From positions 13,861,003-13,925,002 of the forward strand of contig VZDJ01007753.1 in assembly GCA_008694505.1 (NCBI GenBank): DNA of 64,000 bases. The letters are read 5' to 3'. The DNA comes from Cyanoderma ruficeps (Eukaryota > Chordata > Aves > Passeriformes > Timaliidae). A program made the translations under genes and the position numbers. Below the pieces are notes generated by a model. It had not been told where the DNA came from. It was given only the letters and a program-made list of their open reading frames with translations, and ran no database searches. This document shows, piece by piece, positions 39,401 through 51,400 of this stretch (position 1 is its first letter; each line of letters starts with the position of its first letter).

Positions 39401-42400
39401 CTATGTGCAAGCCAAAACCCTGCTGCCTGATGCGAAAATGGAGCTGGATCTAGGGCATCCACACCCAAGTTTGCAGGGTCCTAAAAAGACATTGCCTATT
39501 GCTTGCCAGAAGCTGGCAGCAAACTAAGCCACAGCCAATTATCATCCTTGTAAATAACAGTAAGCCCGGCAAAGGAGTAGTGTGATTATCAGAGCACAAA
39601 TGGGAGGGAAACATGTGGGCAGTATTTGATAACAGTAAATCAGATTCTTTCCTGGATCGGCCATGTGCAAGTCCAAGGAATAGCCAGTTTGTCCTCATAT
39701 GTGAAAGCCAGCCAGAGCCTCTGCTAACAGATGTGCCCAAAGCTGTACAGTGTGCACAGCTCATGCTCACCATTAGCATTATCTTCAGTCTTGACAGGCA
39801 CGAGAGGACTCTGGGGAGCAGAGTCTCCACTGAGGGAATAGCTGTGCTCTGCCTGGATGCCTGGAGTGGGTGGATCCAGGTCCATGTCCAGCAGAGGGTT
39901 CTTCTCAGCCAGTACTGGGTCATCAAAGAAACTGCTGAAGAGGTCATTGGAGAAATCCTCCATGTTGTCAGAGAAGTGATCCAAGTTCTCTGAGAAATGC
40001 TGAGGAAAGACGAAGGGAGAAAGAGCATTAGTGTCAATTCCAAGAGGGATCTGAGAGCCTTCCTCTGCACTGAGAGTCAAACCTCAGCATCAGCCCTTTT
40101 TGCATGGCAAAAACCAGTTCCTGTTTCTCACCTGCATTAGTCTGACAAAACCAACTTGAATTAAGATAGAAAGGGATGTGGTGCTGTACATCACTGCATG
40201 TTTATCTATGCCACAAACACTCATGAAACTTTTCTACATTATCTTATCTCCCCCTTCCTTTCTATCTATCGGTGTCTTCCAAACATCATCTCACTGTGAC
40301 AACAAAACGAATAGAGTACAAGGAAAGAGATTCCTGTGATGATAAAATGTAAGTGTGGCAGAAAGTCATGGTCCTCAGTACCATGACAGACACTTTTTCA
40401 TGTTCTCTGCCAGCAGCAATAGGCACACTGATGCCCCAGAGAACATCAACCCAGCTGCTGATTTCTATCAGAGAAAAAAGATCAGTTGGATCAACATAAC
40501 AGGAAGGCCCCCTGTTGTATTTAATTTCCTCTGGGATTTAACAGCCCCTCTGCGGACCATATGAGGCTGTACTTCAGCCAGATAACGCCTGTGAAATTCA
40601 GCTCCCCGATGAAGTTTAAACACTACAGATGGGCTGTTAACAACAAACAATCATTCCACTAATCATTCCAGTAACAGTCAGTAAATCTGGCCAGTGCTGC
40701 TGCAGAGCTGAGCTCCTGATGCTACAGGGAACCTGCTTCCTTTGAGGCATATCCTCCTATTCAGAAGTCAAATCACTAACTTTTCCATTTGCTACAACAA
40801 AGCATTAGTTGGGCAGGGAGAAAAATGATGACTGCCAAACACCAGCTGAAAAATTATCCCATTTGTTGGCAGATTGAGGCTTCTGGCTCAGGGAGAGGAA
40901 AGAAAAGACAGATAGATTCAAGTGACTATATTACACAGACAGAACTGTGTAACTTAAATGAACTGGAGAGAGCTCCGCAGAGTCAGACTGGGTCTGTCCC
41001 CCCACCCCCTGCCTGGAAAAGCATCTCAGTGGGCAGAAAGGCATTGAAAGCAGTATACTGAAATACCAAGAGCAACAGGGTATGAATGAGAGTGGGAGAG
41101 ACCACATAGGTCCTAGAGTGGAGACATGAATGCCAATGAATTCCAGTGTGAGAGCACAGCTCAGGAGAAAGCCTGGCTTCTAGAGAAGCATGGGGTGTGT
41201 GCAGTCCTTTCTCTCCCCAGTGCTAGAGCTGAGGAAGGAGTTGGCCAGAGGACCCCGGATGCTGGAGTCTGTAGGTTCCTGCTCCTACAGGAAGGTATAT
41301 TTGTTTTACTTGAGCGCAGTACCACTCTGTCAACATTCCACTGGCTGTCAGAGCTTTGGGGTGAGGCTGGGAAGTGAAGTAGGCTCTAGATGAACAGACC
41401 CACACTTCCTACCAGGTGGGGGAGGGAGATGGTAAGTGGCAGCGATCTCCAACATGTCAGTGCCTTTCATCCTCCTGCATCATACTTCAGCTGCTCAATT
41501 TAAAACCCCAGATGCTTACAGAGCATGCTGGAAGTGGGGATGGAGTCCCTGCCACCTGCATTCTGCCTGACACAAGATTTCTCTCCGTTCACTTTCTTCC
41601 CACTGTCCTCTGACTGCCTGGAGTGACAGCTCAAGACATGACCATCCAAGGCTTCCCTGGAGACCAGACACTGCATGTGCAAGTAGGGTGGAGAAGGTAC
41701 ACTCATGCTAAATCCTAGTGTTGAGGCCCTCCCCGCGATCTCTGGGCTGAAGTTTTCTCCACCTGTTCCCACAGCAGACGCAGAGTTGGTGGGGTAGTTT
41801 GGTAAAATCTACCCAGCCATTTCCAAGTTGCCTAGGAGCATTTCTGCACTTGAATCAAGTAACAGAAAACACCTACCATCTGTGGGGAGTGTAACTTCAG
41901 AGGGAGCTGAGTCAGCAGATGGAAATGGCTTAGATAGTTATCTAAAAAGCATTGGAAAACCAGGCTTTGTCCTATCCTACAGCATAGAAGGATAAAGAGT
42001 TTGGAGTCCTGAGCATTAACCCCAGAGAGTGCCTGCTCATGTAACAGCTGTTCTTTGTCTTGTGTTCTCTAAACAACACAAGCAAACACAGGATGTGAAC
42101 ACGATAGCCTTATGGTAAGGGCGAGAATCACAGAAAAGTGAAGGGATTCAGAGTGCTGGCTGCTAATGCACCACGACACAGCAGAGCTGGGCTCAAATCA
42201 TATTTAGTGTTGTGACCATCAAAACTAGAACCACTGTGTAGCCATGGAAGAGAAGCAGAGCTGGATGGACGGCTGTGGGGAGAGCTGTCTGTCATGCTGC
42301 CACGTGCTTCCAATTTCTTTCACAACTGTGCATTAACAAAGGCAGAGGTGGGATTGAAGAGAGCCAAGAAAATGCATTCATGCAGTAGTTACACAGATTA

Positions 42401-45400
42401 TCTTCTAGTGACATCCCACCCACATCTAGAACAATGATCCTTTGGTCAGTCAACAATCTCTCAATTGTTGGTCAAACCTACCTAGAGGGAAGAGGCGGAG
42501 ATGTGCCTGTGGCTTTATTCCAAAACTAAAAAAAAAATCTCCCCAGCAGCTGCTGAGGGGTGAGAGATGAGTAATGAGTGCAAGGGGCTGAGTATCAGAG
42601 CCTAACTGATCAGGCACCACTACTGGCAGGAGTAATTTCAGGTTTCTGATTCTTTTAGACACCACACAGCAGACTTGCTGCTGGAAGACCTCACTGTTTG
42701 GAAATGAGGATGAAGGCCACACTGTTCTTCCAGAGGTGCAGGAGTTCAGGTCCCCAAGAGACCATTGTCTCCCAAGGGACAGAGGCCTACTACACAGTAC
42801 AAGAAAAACATGGGTGATGAGCAGAGAATGAAACTTGCACCCTCTCCCTGGGAATCCAGAAATGTTGGGGCAAATACTCCTCTCTGGGCTTCTGGATCTT
42901 ATCCTCCAGGACAACTAAATACTGGCAAAGCCTGCTCATCAAACCAACCCGTTTGAGCTCTCACCACTCATCCATATAGCAGACCAACATCTCCAAATAC
43001 AGATGTTGGAGAGAAGGGAGCTAGCCCATGAGATTGGCCATAACTATGGTTATTATCAAAGGGGGCACCAAGGATCCAACACCCTCAAGGAGGGAGAGCA
43101 CCTAGAGCTGACACAAAGCTCGAGATTGTTGTTTTACTCAAAGAAAGTGGCAAGAGGCAGAGGAAAGCAGCAGAAGGAAGGGTAAAGCAAACAAAAATAA
43201 TAACATGGCTTTGTAGCTGGCTATACCCACAATGGAAACTGTGGGACCAGCAGGAAGCTGTCACCACATCCCAGGAAGACTACTGGGGCTCTTGGGTTGG
43301 CTGTTCTCTCCTGAAGCCAACAGGTATTGTTATTTTTAGACTTCTAATTTGTATAAGACAGCTGGGTAAGAAGAAAGGATGTCCTCTTGTCAAGATCCAA
43401 CTGTAACGGACACAGTGAGGAGCAACCCAGAGTTTATTTTGGCTAGATGCCATCAAAACCACTACTAATTAGTTTAGATTGAGCCTGTTAACCCAGAATA
43501 TGCAAATTTTGTCCCACCTAACCTAATTTTGGGAGCTGCACTTATCTGGCAAAACTCAGAGAAAGCTTCAGCCATACTCTTCCTTTGCATGTGTGAGAGA
43601 GGCTTCAGGGAACTAGGATATGGTGACTCAGGGCTGTGTACATCACAGCAGCATATGGCAGGGTCTGTGCTCCAAGTTTCTGAGCAATGAAGAGAAGCAG
43701 GTTTATCTCCTGACCAAGTGGATAGTAGCTTTATCCTATGGAATGGAAGGTGCTGGCTGGTCACTAGCCCTCTGTTCCCATCCAGGCTGGGGCCAGCACA
43801 GCTAAAGGTCTTCATGTGCTGCCACAAAATGACACGACTAGGCTGGGCTTTGGGGAGACTTCTGCCAACACAATGGCAGCAAAGGTCTCAGCAGACCAGG
43901 GAAGGTCCAAGAAAGAGTCAATGGAACTTGGGTGTGAATGAAGGTGGGATGGACAGAGATACACAAGCACAGCAGCCTCATTCTCTCACAGCTTCTTCAA
44001 GATCAAAACTTCTTGAGAGTGCCTTCCAACCAGGCTGAGATCAGCCAGCTCCTGCTCCTCAGAGGATTGGCCAAGAGTTTCTAATTGGGACAATGAAGGG
44101 CTCGGCAACTCCGCTGAGATTCTCCTTTAAGATATTTCAAGTAGCTTTCACGCAGATGGGTCTGGCTTTAGCAAGGGGGACTAGTCAACTGGGAAACTTG
44201 ACCCTTACCATCCTGGCCTAGAGGGAGTGGGTGTGCAGTGTACTGAGGGAAAACAGTTTCCAGATGGGATACAAAGCTCATAGCACAATCTCATTTTGCA
44301 TTATTCGCTCCTGTTATCTGCCCCTCCCTTTCACACCCTCCTTCCTTCTCCTTCTAACTATGCTCCAAAGCCAAGAAATAGCACAAGATGTGTTTCCAAA
44401 GCTGTATTACCAGTGAGCGGTCAGGGAGGGGGCAGCCAAGGGACAGAAACGCAATGGCGAGGATGTGCTGGATTTCCTGATCCAAGCCTGATTTCTGGCT
44501 GCCCGGCCCCCTCAAACTCGAGGAGGACAGGGAGGCAGTGCCCAAAGAGGATGATGCAGCGTGTACAGGTATGAGGAGGCAACAACCACTGCATCTCTAG
44601 GTCCTACAGAGGGCCTTAACCCGTTCTGATGCCACAGTAGAATCTGCTCAGGCTGAGGCCACCTCAGCCATGGGGAGAGAGTGAGAATCTGTCAGCTCCT
44701 GGCTTCTGCTCCCTCCCACTCCTAGTGATCGACATAGGCACTGACTCTTCCAAACATATTTCCACCACATGTTTTCATCCTGACCTCATGCTTAGGGTTG
44801 TCTAAATAGCACACTGTATGTGCGTGCGTGCACTTCTCATTCAAACACCCTTTCCTGTTGTACAACAGTTATCTTGGGAGCTAAATGTAAGGCATCCAGA
44901 TATCCAAATGCAAGCTCTACATATACCCCCACCCAGAGCTGGTGTTAGAACTCTGGAGGCCCCAAGCAGAGACTGAGACGCTAAGCCTTCTCCCCTCCCT
45001 AGTTGCACATGGGATGCCTTAAGGTAGCACTCTTGTAGCCCAGTGGCACCATGCATGGCTGAGGAGGTGATGACTTCCTCCCCCTGGATCCACTTCTCTG
45101 TACTCATCCCGGCTGCATTTGCCCCTCCTTTTCGCTTTCATGTTTCCATTCTTTGACTGTGACTTTCCCCTCCCCACCTCCAGCTGAGTTGTTTGGACAC
45201 AGTCTTCCTTCAGGATCAGCCTGGTTCTCACAGCTTCTCTCGTCCCACCACAACGGTCTCGCTCCAAAGAGAAAGCAGCGAGGGGCTAAATCCAGCTGGG
45301 CGGCAGCCCAGGCCCAGGAGACGAAAGGCCTTTGCAGGTTGGAGGTTCTGCTCGTGCTGGCAAGCAGTGAGGATGGGGAGGGGATTCTTCTGAGTTTTCT

Positions 45401-48400
45401 CTTTTCTTTTTGAAAATTTTTTCCTATTTGCTTGCCAAGATAAATCTCCTGTCCCAGCTGTGACATCTGCATTTCCCTTCTCTGCTTTCACTAAGGAATG
45501 AAGCCCCCTGCACTCCAGCTGCACAGCCGAGGTTTTCTTTACATTCCAGGAAAGAAGAGCCCATACACTCCAGACAGTCCTTCTGCTCTCTTTAAAATGC
45601 AGAGAATTTTAGGCCTTATGAAAGTGAAGTTCTCAGCAGTGTTAATAAGATTCAGGCAGGGTGGACAGATGCTGTGCACACTTCTCCACACAGCCAGTCA
45701 GTGCATGTGTACCCCAAGGGACACAAGTGATCATCCAACTGCTGTGATCCAAGTGATCATCTATCCTTGGCTGCCACCCCTCTGCTGCTTCTTCATCCTG
45801 AACCGTATTGCTGTTGTACCTCACATATCACAGGCTCCTGCTGCTCCACGCCTGGTCTGCCCAGGCTCCTGGTGTGCCTGAACAGTTTGCCACTGACCTA
45901 TTACCTCCTTTCTTCTCTGTGTGGCATGGCCAAAGCACCAAAGGCCAAACTGCCTGTCAACACCACTGTCATTCCCCTCCAGCAGCAGGACAGCATCTTG
46001 AGCAGCAGCACTCCTGTCTTTCCCAGGCTCTGCATCAATGCCCAAATCACCTGTGAGTACTTTCAGTGTCACAATCATGGCATGTATGGTGGACCAAACA
46101 CTTCAGACACCCCAAGGTGGCAGGGGTTGACTGATCCTGATCTGGAACTAAGCCCAGAATTTGCTGCTGTCTGTAGAATCACAGAATCACTTAGGTGAGA
46201 AAAGACCTCTGAGATCATCGAGTCTAAGTAATGACTGAACACCATGTCAACTGGAACATGGCATCAAATGCCACAGCCAGTCTTTCTTTAAACACCTCCA
46301 GGGATGGTGACTCCACTACTTCTCTGGGCAGTCCATTCCAATGTCTAATCACCCTTTTTTTTTGAATAAATTCTTGCTGATGTTCAACCTAAACCTGCAG
46401 TTTAAGACTACATCCTCTCATCCTGTCTCTAGCTGCCTGCGAGAAGAGGCCGAACCTCCACCTGGATACAACCTCCTTTCAGGTACTTGTAGAGAATGAT
46501 AAGCTCTCCCCTGAGCCTACTCTTGTCCCTGCAAGGCTCAGGCGCAACAAGCTGTGGAAACCTTCTTCCACCGCGCATCCGTGCCAAGGGCCTGGATTTA
46601 CAATTTCCAGCGCTAGGCGCCACAGGACCTAGGAGGGACCGTCGGCGGCTCAAGGCACAGCCGGGGGAGGGCGGTGGCGGGCGCGGCGCCCAGGCCGGGC
46701 GCAGCGGTGGCGGGGCAGCGGCGGCCGAGGAGCCGCAGCCCCTCAGGGCGGCCGCGCGCGGGCTGCCCCGGCCGCGCGGGGTCGGCGGCGGCGGTTTAAC
46801 GGTCGCCGCGGCGCGCTTCCAACGGCCCGCAGCCGCGGCCGCCCATTGGCCGGCGCCGCCGGGAGGCGGCCAATGGGAGGCGGCTGCCAGCGGCGCGGCG
46901 CGCGGGAGGAGTGCAGGGTTAGGACGGAGCGGCGCGGGCCGGTCCCGCTCAGCCCGGGATGCCGGGATGGGGAGCGCCCCGGGAGGGACATCGCCGCAGC
47001 CCCTCCGGCACACACGGCTCCTGCGGCGTGCCAAACCTCCCCGGCAGGCAGGAAGGCTTCGTGGTTTCACCCCCTCCTGCCCTACAACCCCGGCAGGGGG
47101 GACAAAGCCATCAGCTGACGGAGTTGGTGATGTTGTTAAAAAGCATGTGCACAACACAGACCGCATGGAAATTCCGTGGCCGAGACTGCAGTCGTGTAAT
47201 ATCCAGCTCAGAGTTCACGAGCCTGCAGTTCATTGGGGAGAATCCTGGGAGGCACCAGGTGCAGGAGGAGAGGGCGAGTTAAGTCTTTAACTTAAATGCT
47301 TCTGCCCCTGAAAGAATAAAGGGAGTAAAAGGCATGTGGGAAGTTGAAATCTGCTAGCCTGTGACTAGGTTTCCCAGCGGCCCCAACGGAGGACTTTGCT
47401 GCTAAAGTCATGGACACTGGTGTCTCCACACCTGGCACTAGTGTGTTCAGCATAAATGGGATTAGCAGCCGGCACACAGCACACGCACACGGGCAGTGGT
47501 GATGTGGGAGAGACTGGAAGTGCCCTGCAAGGGGAACAACTGTGGAACAGCACAGAACCCAGGCTGAGGTGATTCACAAGTGGCATTGCAGCGTGGCCAC
47601 AATGATGTGGCCACTTGTGTGCTCTCCCGCCACCTGTGGGTACCAGGTTCAGAACAGATATGCATGTGCTAGGGAGGAAGGGAGAAATAGCAGGCTCCCC
47701 CTGGGCAAAACGGGCTCCACTGGCCTGGGGTGGAAAGCAGCTACAGTACGTGGTCTGCCTGTGGCATGAGAGCAGCTGAATCTGCAGAGATAGGAGCACC
47801 TCTCCTCCCAGCAGTGGCACCCTGGAGGATACAAAGGAATGCCTCTGCTTTTCAGCATGCTTTTGCTGTTTGTATGCTACATATGCAATGAATGTCCCAA
47901 ATTTCCTTTGGCTTACAACTGCCTCGCAGCTGACTCCGATAAAAAAAATTAGAGCAGGACTTAAACCATACGCAGAACTGGACACAACTCTCTCAGGATG
48001 AAACATTTGGGTCAGCTGCTCTTAACCCTCATTTGGCAGAAGATTTGGGGCAAATTTCTAGGAGTTTGTGAAAGGTAAATAAAAAGCGTGTCCTGCTAGG
48101 CTTTTTTTGAGCTTGGAGAACTGAAGACACCTGCTTGCTAAGAAACAAAGCCTCCCTTATTTCTAAGCCATTGTGGTGGCAGCTGGGCAGTGTTCAAACA
48201 GAGATGCGTAGGAGCTGTTCTCCATGGGAATGCAGGTATCCCTGGGCAAGCTGGCAGGGGTCTCTTCCTCTTCTTCGCTCCTTCCCAAGCCAAGGTCAGT
48301 CTCCAGACAGACACTTCACAGGAGCAGTAGCCCTTGTATTGTCATCTCTGTCCCCAGATCTCTGCGGTCTTGGCTGAATTGGTGCTTTGCCTGTTTGTGT

Positions 48401-51400
48401 GAATATGGCAGCCTCATGACACCCTAACTCCACACAATGATGGAGCTTTCAGCTGCTGTAACATCTGGGGGTGGGAGCTCATGTGAACTTCATGTCCTTA
48501 TGTGTGAAAATATAATCTGTCATTTTTGGGGAAGGCCCTATCTGCTACGTTAACTTGACCCACCTCCGTCCAGGTATGCCCTTGCAGAGCCCATCCACCC
48601 TTCCTCAATCCCCACAGAGGCACAGCAGCCAGAACACAACTGGGTGTCTGTAGCCATGTCTGCATACCCGAGGGATGTGTCCCTAGTCCAGCCCTGCAAA
48701 TCTAGAGGTGAATCTACCCTGGAAAAGCCTACATGGATTTAATTGTGTGTGGCATGTCTGCCTGGGCAGTTTAGAGAAAAAAATCTGCTTAATGGTGAGG
48801 GATGCACAGTGTGACAGCAGGCAGGGCAAATGAAAGAAAATACTGGTTTATTCTGAGCGACTCTTGGTGAACTATACTGCCATGCTGCTGTGAAACCACG
48901 TCACACCATCACCAAAAGACATGAAATGCAGCATGAATGTTCAATACAATTAAAAATAAACTAGAGAGGTGCAACTGCTCAAGCCATTCACCAGCCAGTG
49001 GGACAAGAATGTTTATTCAATAACCAGAATAAATTGGAATAAATGCCACTCTACCATTTCTTCTATCTTTTTTGGAAGCTTCTGGCCCTGGCCAGTAAGG
49101 AGTTGAAGCTGCCAGAGTTGGCAGATCTCTGCTCTTACACAGTTTGTCAGCATCATGCCATTATGGGCCTTTTTTCTGCATCTTCCAAGAAAGTAACAAC
49201 AAAGACACAGTGGGAGATAGAGGAAATCTGCTCTGGGAGATAACCAGAGAAGGAGGAAAGGTCTGAATTATCTGTACACTCATCTTCATTTGTCTCATTG
49301 AAACTGTTTCTCTTTAGTGCTCAGAGACCAAAATCAGAGATAATTCACATTTTGTCCCCTGGCAGGTCCCTGGAGACCCATAAAGAAAAGCAGGCCTTGA
49401 AAGAGGAAGAGCTGTACTCTGTTCAAGTCCAAAAGCTGAAGCATGCAGCTAATACCAAACATTACTGGTGGCTTTCATTCCTTGGGCCTTTGTAAAGGGC
49501 ACTTAACAGAGCAACTAAGTCTGGGCCAGCTTATTTGTGACTCAAGGATTTGAGGGATTTTCACATAAAATCTTGAGAGAGCAAGAGCTGGGACTCTTTT
49601 CAGTGGCCAGGCTGGGCAAGAGTTGTGTTTTGCATGCAGCAGACTGAACAGGGTCCTGCACCAGGAGAGTTTTCAAAGCAATTCAACTTGGAATGCAGAT
49701 TTCTGACCTTCTGCCAATATCTCAATGGAAAATCTGTGCCCTAAGCAGCAGATAGGAAATTAAATTTCATCTCCAATGCTGATGGTACCATTTTCACCTC
49801 AGCAGTGGAGCTGCAAAAACCAGAGTGTCTGGAGAATGGGGAAATCCTTCCTAGGCTGCAAAGAGCAGTAACACCTCTCAGACCATTTGTCAATACTGGG
49901 ATAGCCTGAATTAACACCATCCTGGGGTAGAATGAAGATGTGATGTTGGTGAACCTGGGATAAAAGCCTTGCATTTTCAAAGATAAGGATGGATATCTGA
50001 CTGGTCAGAGATCAGGCAGTCACTTCAACTATGGGATGAAAATCACAACTGAAGGAGAAAAGGAAGCCTGTCAAAACCTTTCCCAACACCTGGCTCTCCA
50101 GATATCCCTTATTCAAGCCAGACTTCTCCACAACAAGGCCCAGCAATCAAGGATCATGTAGCTGGTGAAAAGAAGTTGAAATGTGGAGATGCATGGTATC
50201 ATGTACTCAAGTAACGTCAAAAGCTCCTGAGAAGAAAAGATCCCATGTTTCTTTGAAGCCCGGAAACCTATTACGCCCTGAACCCCTGCTGTGAAAGCTC
50301 CTTGATCTGAGATCAAGCAGACATCTGCACCTCAGCACTGGAGTGGTCTCTGCAGAAACTGGAGGATTTGGGAGTCTATTTTCTGGACATCCCTGGACAA
50401 TGGAGATGATGGATAGCCTCATGAGTTTTAGGGCTGAGAGGAACCACTCTGGTAATTAAATATGGTTCCTTACAGAGCTGAATGCCTCCTGCTTCAAATT
50501 TGTCATCTGCAACTGAGCTCAGTTTAAAGGCTCCAGATACATCCAGACCTCTAAAGAAAACCAAAAAAAACACACCAACCCAAAAAACCCCCACGCCAAA
50601 AACCAACACAAAAAACCAACCAACTGTTGTAGAAGAGAAATAGTTACCAAACAAATGAGTCACTACACAGAGGAACTCTAGCTTAAGCCTCCAAAATGTT
50701 TTCTCAGGCTTTTTGCTCTTAGATGAACAAGTCCTTACTACCATAGATTTTCCTGACAACAAATCCAAGTCACCTTTTCATCTGTGGAGTGTGGTATGGC
50801 ATGGCCACCTTGCCAGGTTGTTCTGCAGGCGGGGAGAACTTGAGGAGTCATCTAGTGGTGGCAGATTGTTGTCATATAACTCCATGTTAGCAGCATTTTC
50901 AAAGATTAAATTATCTTTCTGTGTAATTCATTCCTTTTATTATTATTTGATTATGTTAAATAGATTTTAACATAATCAAATCACAGGTGGAAGTGAGTGA
51001 TTTCTCTGGCAAAAGAAGTTAGAGCCCTGCCATGGTGGCCAGTGCTGCAATGCAATAATGAAGACTGTGTGAGCCTTAGAAAGTCAAGATAAAATCTACA
51101 GTGATTTGGCTTCTGGACATTGTTTCAGACAGGTCCTTACTTTGCAGATATAAAACTCAGGACAAGAAGCAACCTTTCAGTATCCATCATGGTTTTATGT
51201 GCAACAAAAGAAAAAAAGCATCAGTGAGATCTTATCTTTTTGTCCCTTAACCTTGATGCTAAGTGAATTTTCCCAAGTATGGTGTTCTCAATATACAGGA
51301 AACGTTTCACAAGTGCCCAGTATGTGTCCCAGAACAGATCCAGTCCTCTGCTCCTGCCTGGATCCTCACAGCACCAGGCCTTCTCATGCCAACCTCTTAC

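Noticed and set aside
46429..47166. 245- and 264-codon frames on both strands across the intragenic CpG island
   Set aside because: Both run into CR1 sequence and are Ala/Pro/Gly/Arg-rich, as expected from stop-poor GC-rich DNA. No domain is visible.
47365..48006. 213-codon minus-strand frame
   Set aside because: Long by chance standards, but no recognisable domain and no supporting splice sites or promoter evidence.
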